Positions 6,335 through 9,516 of a stretch of 9,516 nucleotides of DNA are shown in pieces. The stretch lies in NCBI GenBank assembly GCA_030149585.1, contig JASFBJ010000137.1, positions 1-9,516 of the forward strand, given 5' to 3'. How positions within the stretch are numbered: position 1 is the stretch's first letter; each line of letters starts with the position of its first letter. The position numbers and the translations under genes are program-made. Under the pieces are notes generated by a model. That model was given only the letters and a program-made list of their open reading frames with translations. It was not told where the DNA came from and made no database searches. Source of the stretch: Desulfobacterales bacterium. Its GTDB lineage: Bacteria; Desulfobacterota; Desulfobacteria; Desulfobacterales; JASFBJ01.

Positions 6335-7897
6335 TTGGCTGATTTGATATTAAGCACAAAAGACATGGCACAGATTAAGGCAAGAGGAATTACAGAAAAA
6401 AAAGTTTTTTCACAGATCGAACTTTTTAAACAAAAAACACATTATTTAAAATTGCATCGCTCATGCACCCTGGGTGAGGGCATTAAATCAATTTCAGCAG
6501 ATGAACTTGATCATATTTTAACCATTTTTGAAAAAAATGCTCCAAAAAGAAGCATAACCAAATTTGTCCCAGCCTCCGGGGCTGCCACTCGAATGTTTAA
6601 GACCCTCCAGGAGTTTAGAAACGGGCAAAATTCGCCTGGCAAGGCTGTCTCTGAATCCCCTCAGTTCGTCTACTTTATTGAAAATATACGAAAATTCGCC
6701 TTTTATAATGATTTGCAAGCTGCAATGCTTAAAGATAATTTTGATATTAATGATTTACTTTTTAAAAAGAGTTATAAAAAAATAATTGATTATTTGCTTA
6801 ATCCAAAAGGGCTGGGATATTCCTGTTTACCAAAAGCCTTACTCAAATTTCACAGATACAAGCATTACGCTCGAACTGCTTTTGAAGAGCACCTGGCTGA
6901 AGCCGCAAACTACGCAAAAGATGAAAATGGGGTCTGCCGTCTGCATTTTACAATTTCAGCGGAACATAAAAAAAAATTTATTATTATTCTGGAAAAGCTC
7001 CTGCCTGAATATGAAACCTTGTTTGGAGTTCAGTTTAAAATTGATTTTTCCATCCAGGCAGAATCAACTGATACCATAGCCCTTGACATGGAAAACCAAC
7101 CATTCAGGCTTGATGATGGTTCACTCCTTTTCAGGCCCGGAGGGCATGGGGCTTTGATAGAAAATCTTAATAATCTTAAGGGAGATATCATCTATATTAA
7201 AAACATAGATAATATAGTTCCGGATCGCCTCAACTCTTTCAATATCAAGTGGAAAAAAGCAATAGGCGGCTATCTTATTAAAATTCAGCAAAAGGTCTTT
7301 GAATATCTTGAAATGCTGACCAATAACCCGGCAGATAAAATAATGATCCGGCAAGCCCTTGAATTTGCCAAAGACGAGCTTTGTTTAGTCCCTGACAGGT
7401 TAACAGGAGAAAAAGCCTGGCGAGATTTTCTGATAGCTGCATTTAATCGGCCTATCAGGGTTTGCGGTGTGGTTAAAAATGTCGGTGAACCAGGTGGAGG
7501 GCCATTTTGGGTTAAAAACAAAAATGGTTCTGACTCGCTACAAATTGTAGAAAGCGCCCAGGTGGATCCTGCCTCAAAAACCCAGCAAAAAATTTTTTAT
7601 TCCTCAACCCATTTTAATCCAGTGGATATTGTCTGCGGAGTTCGAGATTATAAAGGCAGACCTTTTGATCTAAGACAGGCAGTTGACTCAAAAGCTGTCT
7701 TTATCTCACAAAAATCAGTTCAGGGCCGAAATTTAAAGGCACTTGAACTGCCTGGGCTCTGGAATGGGGCCATGTCGGGTTGGAACACCGTCTTCCTGGA
7801 AGTGCCGCTGGTTACCTTTAATCCTGTGAAAACAGTGAATGATCTGCTGCGCAAGGAACACCAGCCAATTGCCCAAAAAAGTACTATCGGTATTTAA
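6335..7897 (+). CDS. DUF4301 family protein (UDP-sugar pyrophosphorylase-like motifs)
   Basis: This 520-residue protein is a DUF4301 member of normal length. It starts at a TTG with GGAG (6324-6327) in front. The nearby ATG at 6322 runs into a stop after six codons, which supports the TTG. PASGAATRMFK (79-89) looks like the nucleotide-binding loop of nucleotidyltransferases. QAESTDT (241-247), FRPGGHGALIENL (266-278) and YIKNIDNIVPD (287-297) parallel the substrate and metal motifs of UDP-sugar/UDP-GlcNAc pyrophosphorylases. VKNVGEPGGGPFWV (380-393) and LPGLWNGAMSGWN (472-484) are further conserved blocks. From this I infer a GT-A-like sugar-nucleotide transferase fold; the true reaction is not established. 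It begins 24 bp after the phospholipase A2-like gene and is probably co-transcribed. No clear terminator follows within 100 bp. Confidence 0.88.
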   Translation: MADLILSTKDMAQIKARGITEKKVFSQIELFKQKTHYLKLHRSCTLGEGIKSISADELDHILTIFEKNAPKRSITKFVPASGAATRMFKTLQEFRNGQNSPGKAVSESPQFVYFIENIRKFAFYNDLQAAMLKDNFDINDLLFKKSYKKIIDYLLNPKGLGYSCLPKALLKFHRYKHYARTAFEEHLAEAANYAKDENGVCRLHFTISAEHKKKFIIILEKLLPEYETLFGVQFKIDFSIQAESTDTIALDMENQPFRLDDGSLLFRPGGHGALIENLNNLKGDIIYIKNIDNIVPDRLNSFNIKWKKAIGGYLIKIQQKVFEYLEMLTNNPADKIMIRQALEFAKDELCLVPDRLTGEKAWRDFLIAAFNRPIRVCGVVKNVGEPGGGPFWVKNKNGSDSLQIVESAQVDPASKTQQKIFYSSTHFNPVDIVCGVRDYKGRPFDLRQAVDSKAVFISQKSVQGRNLKALELPGLWNGAMSGWNTVFLEVPLVTFNPVKTVNDLLRKEHQPIAQKSTIGI

Positions 7898-7984
7898 AAA
7901 GTGCATTGCGGTCAATTTATTATAAAAAGGCCAGGCAATAAATAATTATAATGGTTTTAATAAGTTCCCCCGGAAATAAACAAC

Positions 7985-8012
7985 TTGACATAAGCCAATG
8001 GGTAATTATTTT
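7985..8012 (+). promoter_or_regulatory. Candidate sigma-70 promoter for the small selenoprotein gene
   Basis: TTGACA (7985-7990) is a consensus -35 box, and TATTTT (8007-8012) follows after 16 bp as a fair -10 box. The start of transcription would fall near 8019, leaving a leader of about 100 nt before the ATG at 8117. The rest of 7898-8116 shows no other gene or strong structure. Assigned by eye. Confidence 0.4.
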
Positions 8013-8116
8013 TACGGGATATTCACATATTGCAATAACTATTTTATTAGAATCTCTTATTTTAGATTGACTTGCAAACAAAATTGAATGTTAAGCCGTA
8101 AATTCGGAGAAAAAAT

Positions 8117-8284
8117 ATGAAAGAAATGATAATTTTTGGGTTGATTATTGGTGTGTATTTTTTAATGCAGTTATATGTGCTGCCGAAAATGGGGATCTCC
8201 ACCTGAATGAGAAAATCCTGTCAGGTGACAGACCCGAAAATGACGGACCAGAAAACTAAAAATAATAAACAAATACCCAAATAG
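8117..8284 (+). CDS. Probable small membrane selenoprotein with in-frame TGA (Sec) at codon 30
   Basis: An ATG at 8117, with GGAG (8106-8109) 7 nt before it, opens a frame coding one hydrophobic helix (residues 4-22) followed by VLPKMGIST (21-29). TGA (8204-8206) is codon 30. The frame then continues with MRKSCQVTDPKM and a hydrophilic Lys/Asn-rich tail to TAG at 8282-8284, 55 residues in all. If TGA is read as Sec, the product has U30-x4-C35 on a short tail just outside the helix, a plausible redox pair. A hairpin fitting a bacterial SECIS starts 11 nt after the TGA. Selenocysteine is common in anaerobic Desulfobacterota. Without Sec insertion it would be a 29-residue peptide. I do not recognise a named family. 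The gene is isolated: 219 bp after the DUF4301 gene and convergent with gmhA. Confidence 0.68.
8218..8231 (+). promoter_or_regulatory. Candidate bacterial SECIS hairpin
   Basis: CTGTC (8218-8222) pairs perfectly with GACAG (8227-8231) around the loop AGGT (8223-8226). The apical loop begins 17 nt after the TGA, and a G is among the first two loop bases. Both fit the general rule for bacterial SECIS elements, and the loop resembles the AGGU part of the E. coli fdhF element. The stem is short (5 bp), so this supports rather than proves selenocysteine insertion. Confidence 0.6.
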
Positions 8285-8300
8285 AGTTTTTTGAACATTT

Positions 8301-8332
8301 TAAATAAAACCCCTGCATTTCAAATATGCAGG
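8301..8332 (-). terminator. Intrinsic terminator after gmhA
   Basis: A 7-bp stem (CCTGCAT 8312-8318 with ATGCAGG 8326-8332) lies directly after the gmhA stop codon. Read on the minus strand, it is followed by GGGGTTTTATTT, an acceptable but interrupted T-tract. It may also slow transcription coming from the convergent selenoprotein gene. Confidence 0.6.
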
Positions 8333-8333
8333 A

Positions 8334-8918
8334 TTAGTAATTTTCAGGAAAAATTTTACGCTCTATAAGCTCAATTAAGATGTGAATTATCTTTATATGC
8401 AACTCTTGTACTCTGTCAGCATAAAGTCCGCCCAAAGCACAAATATCCACAGTTGACATCTTGCCTAACTCGGAGTTTGCTACACCTGTTAAGCTGATAC
8501 TGCTTATGCCGTGTTTATTGGCGTACTTAACCGCTCTAATAACATTTTTACTGCGGCCACTGGTGCTGATGGCCAGCAGACAATCTCCTTTTTTTGATTT
8601 TGCTTCCAGATACCGTGAAAAAATATATTCATAACCAAAATCATTGGCAACACAGGAGATATGTCCTGGATCACTGATAGCTGTTGCTGCCAGACCAGGC
8701 CTGTTTTTTCTGTAGCGACCGGTCAACTCTTCGGCAAAATGAATTGCATCACTCATTGAGCCACCATTGCCGCAACTAAATATGGTATTTCCATTTTTTA
8801 GAGTTGCAATTGCGATGTTTGCAGCCTTTTCAATGGCAATTATACTGTTTTTATCTTTTCTAAAAAGCTCTAATGACTCAGCAGCCTCTTCCAGAGAAGC
8901 AATTATATGTCCTTTCAT
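8334..8918 (-). CDS. gmhA: Phosphoheptose isomerase (sedoheptulose 7-phosphate isomerase)
   Basis: This 194-residue SIS-domain protein aligns by eye along its whole length with E. coli GmhA (192 residues). GmhA converts sedoheptulose 7-phosphate to glycero-manno-heptose 7-phosphate, the first step to the heptose of the LPS core or S-layer glycans. Visible motifs are SCGNGGSMSDAIHFAEELTG (48-67, including Glu64, equivalent to catalytic Glu65), ISDPGHISCVANDFG (81-95), the phosphate-binding STSG (118-121), and QELHIKIIHILIELIE (171-186, with His179 equivalent to catalytic His180). It acts in the cytoplasm as a tetramer. No other heptose or LPS genes are in the window. A small membrane protein gene lies 42 bp upstream on the same strand, and a cyclic dinucleotide riboswitch precedes that, so gmhA is probably under second-messenger control. 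AGGCAGGG precedes the ATG. Confidence 0.95.
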   Translation of the reverse strand: MKGHIIASLEEAAESLELFRKDKNSIIAIEKAANIAIATLKNGNTIFSCGNGGSMSDAIHFAEELTGRYRKNRPGLAATAISDPGHISCVANDFGYEYIFSRYLEAKSKKGDCLLAISTSGRSKNVIRAVKYANKHGISSISLTGVANSELGKMSTVDICALGGLYADRVQELHIKIIHILIELIERKIFPENY

Positions 8919-8960
8919 TACCCTGCCTTTTTGGTTGAATAAATTTTTTTGCCTTAATCA

Positions 8961-9155
8961 TTATTGCCCAACTATTACAAAAGAGCTGTCTGTTTTATTT
9001 TTCTGCTGATCCGGCAACCTTAATATTTTAAAAGCAGACTCGATAATATTTTTGGTTTTTCCCAAAACAAGCAGAGTAAAAGGGGCTGCGATTGCAATTT
9101 TTACAGCTCCCAGCACCAGCAGCACTGCACAAAAGAATATCAGGAGTGGTTTCAT
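8961..9155 (-). CDS. Small membrane protein, first gene behind the riboswitch
   Basis: This 64-residue protein is not recognised. I chose the ATG at 9155 because AAGGAGG (9161-9167) lies 5 nt before it. An in-frame ATG at 9173 sits against the terminator T-run without a binding site and would put that Shine-Dalgarno inside the gene. Residues 2-28 are strongly hydrophobic (MKPLLIFFCAVLLVLGAVKI at the start) and read either as a membrane anchor or as a signal peptide with AIAAP near a possible cut site. A second hydrophobic patch (APFTLLVLG) and a basic helix (KTKNIIESAFKILRL) follow, then a polar tail (DQQKNKTDSS). It lies 42 bp before gmhA on the same strand, so the two are likely co-expressed. 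Its position suggests an envelope-related role, but that is inference. Confidence 0.65.
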   Translation of the reverse strand: MKPLLIFFCAVLLVLGAVKIAIAAPFTLLVLGKTKNIIESAFKILRLPDQQKNKTDSSFVIVGQ

Positions 9156-9173
9156 TATAACCTCCTTTTCCAT

Positions 9174-9210
9174 AAAAAAACCGGGTTACCTTGTATCCAA
9201 GGCAACCCGG
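9174..9210 (-). terminator. Riboswitch expression-platform terminator
   Basis: Read on the minus strand, a 13-bp stem (9198-9210 with 9181-9193, one G-T wobble) closes a GATA loop and is followed at once by seven T (9174-9180). This is a textbook intrinsic terminator. It lies upstream of the small membrane protein start, so it acts as a leader terminator. Its 5' arm (CCGGGTTGCC) is also the conserved 3' end of the aptamer, so aptamer folding and terminator formation compete. Confidence 0.9.
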
Positions 9211-9276
9211 CTATCTTGTACCATAAGACCCGTGGTTTTCCGTCCCTGTCAAAAAGACAGAGTTGGCTTTAACATG
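9200..9276 (-). promoter_or_regulatory. GEMM-I cyclic dinucleotide riboswitch aptamer (c-di-GMP-I class)
   Basis: Read on the minus strand, this leader has the GEMM-I order of parts. AAAGCCAA is followed by a 7-bp P2 hairpin (CTCTGTC/GACAGGG, loop TTTTT), then GGGACGGAAAACCACGGGTC, a P3 hairpin (TCTT/AAGA), and AGATAGCCGGGTTGCC. The last two blocks closely match GEMM-I members of Geobacter and relatives. Differences from the usual form are: the P2 loop is TTTTT, not the GNRA tetraloop that docks into P3; GCAAAGCC is changed to GGAAAACC; and the base aligned with ligand-contacting G20 appears to be A, as in the 3',3'-cGAMP-sensing GEMM-Ib subgroup. The 5' strand of P1 is weak by eye. The aptamer end overlaps the terminator, so ligand should turn the downstream genes on. 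Class is confident; ligand identity is not. Confidence 0.82.
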
Positions 9277-9516
9277 GAATTATTTAAAAACAAAAGTTAT
9301 TCAATATAAATTTTAAGCAAATATCAAGCCGTAGTCGTCTTCAATATGTTTAAAATTTAAAAAACTGCCTGCCGTCCACTATAATATCTTTTAATAATTT
9401 CAAAAAAAAGATTATATTATTCAAGACCTGATTTAAAAAAAAATCTCCTCCAATCCGCAAAACACAATAACAGGGAATTTTATTTCCTGACACTGGGTAT
9501 TTTTTTTCATAATCAA
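9277..9516. other. AT-rich region upstream of the riboswitch, no gene recognised
   Basis: It should contain the promoter for the riboswitch transcript (minus strand), but I could not pick a convincing -35/-10 pair. A 7-bp hairpin (CAGGGAA 9471-9477, TTTCCTG 9483-9489) with a run of eight T at 9500-9507 may be a weak + strand terminator, but the T-run is 10 nt too far away. A 30-codon minus-strand frame from 9510 has no binding site and is not called. Confidence 0.4.

Noticed and set aside
6322..6342. ATG as start for the DUF4301 gene
   Set aside because: This ATG is in another frame and reaches TGA after six codons; the TTG at 6335 follows GGAG and matches the protein.
9156..9173. Upstream ATG at 9173 as start of the small membrane protein
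   Set aside because: It directly abuts the terminator T-run and has no binding site; AAGGAGG sits between it and the ATG at 9155.
9471..9507. Hairpin plus T-run at the right end as an intrinsic terminator
   Set aside because: Ten bases separate the stem from the T-run, and no gene on the + strand precedes it.

Overview
The window reads like a chromosomal segment of an anaerobic Desulfobacterota bacterium, most likely a Desulfobacterales-type sulfate reducer. This is inference from gene content: a GAK-type gene cluster, a DUF4301 protein, a DUF6765 protein, a probable selenocysteine gene and a GEMM-class riboswitch, all in moderately AT-rich DNA. No rRNA, tRNA, CRISPR array or transposase gene was found.

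Left part (1-3072, + strand): a tight operon. It starts with the 3' end of an unrecognised gene, then a RimK-like ATP-grasp enzyme, a kinase-type gene and an amphi-Trp protein. These are the parts of the uncharacterised GAK system (Grasp, Amphi-Trp, Kinase). The striking point is the third gene. Its first ~195 residues are an HprK-related kinase up to just past the P-loop, and the remainder is the C-terminal two thirds of a CofD/YvcK-like protein. The join falls at a short motif shared by both families. It looks like an in-frame deletion (or misassembly) that fused two neighbouring GAK genes.

Middle (3073-4955): a GC-rich hairpin island, a DUF3562 gene, a stretch with two doubtful tiny ORFs, a minus-strand alpha/beta hydrolase with a full catalytic triad, and an AT-rich divergent intergenic region.

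4956-7897 (+ strand): three closely spaced genes. They encode a DUF6765 protein with a His/Asp pattern resembling zinc-dependent phospholipase C, a small protein with the phospholipase A2 His-Asp motif, and a DUF4301 protein whose motifs suggest a UDP-sugar pyrophosphorylase-like fold. Their joint role is unknown.

Right part (7898-9516): a very short membrane protein gene (8117-8284) has an in-frame TGA at codon 30. A hairpin with the right position and loop for a bacterial SECIS element follows it, so it is probably a selenoprotein that conventional gene calling would miss. Converging on it from the minus strand is a GEMM-I (cyclic dinucleotide) riboswitch whose 3' end overlaps a strong intrinsic terminator. 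The switch is followed by a small membrane protein gene and gmhA (sedoheptulose-7-phosphate isomerase). The arrangement predicts ligand-induced read-through into these two genes.
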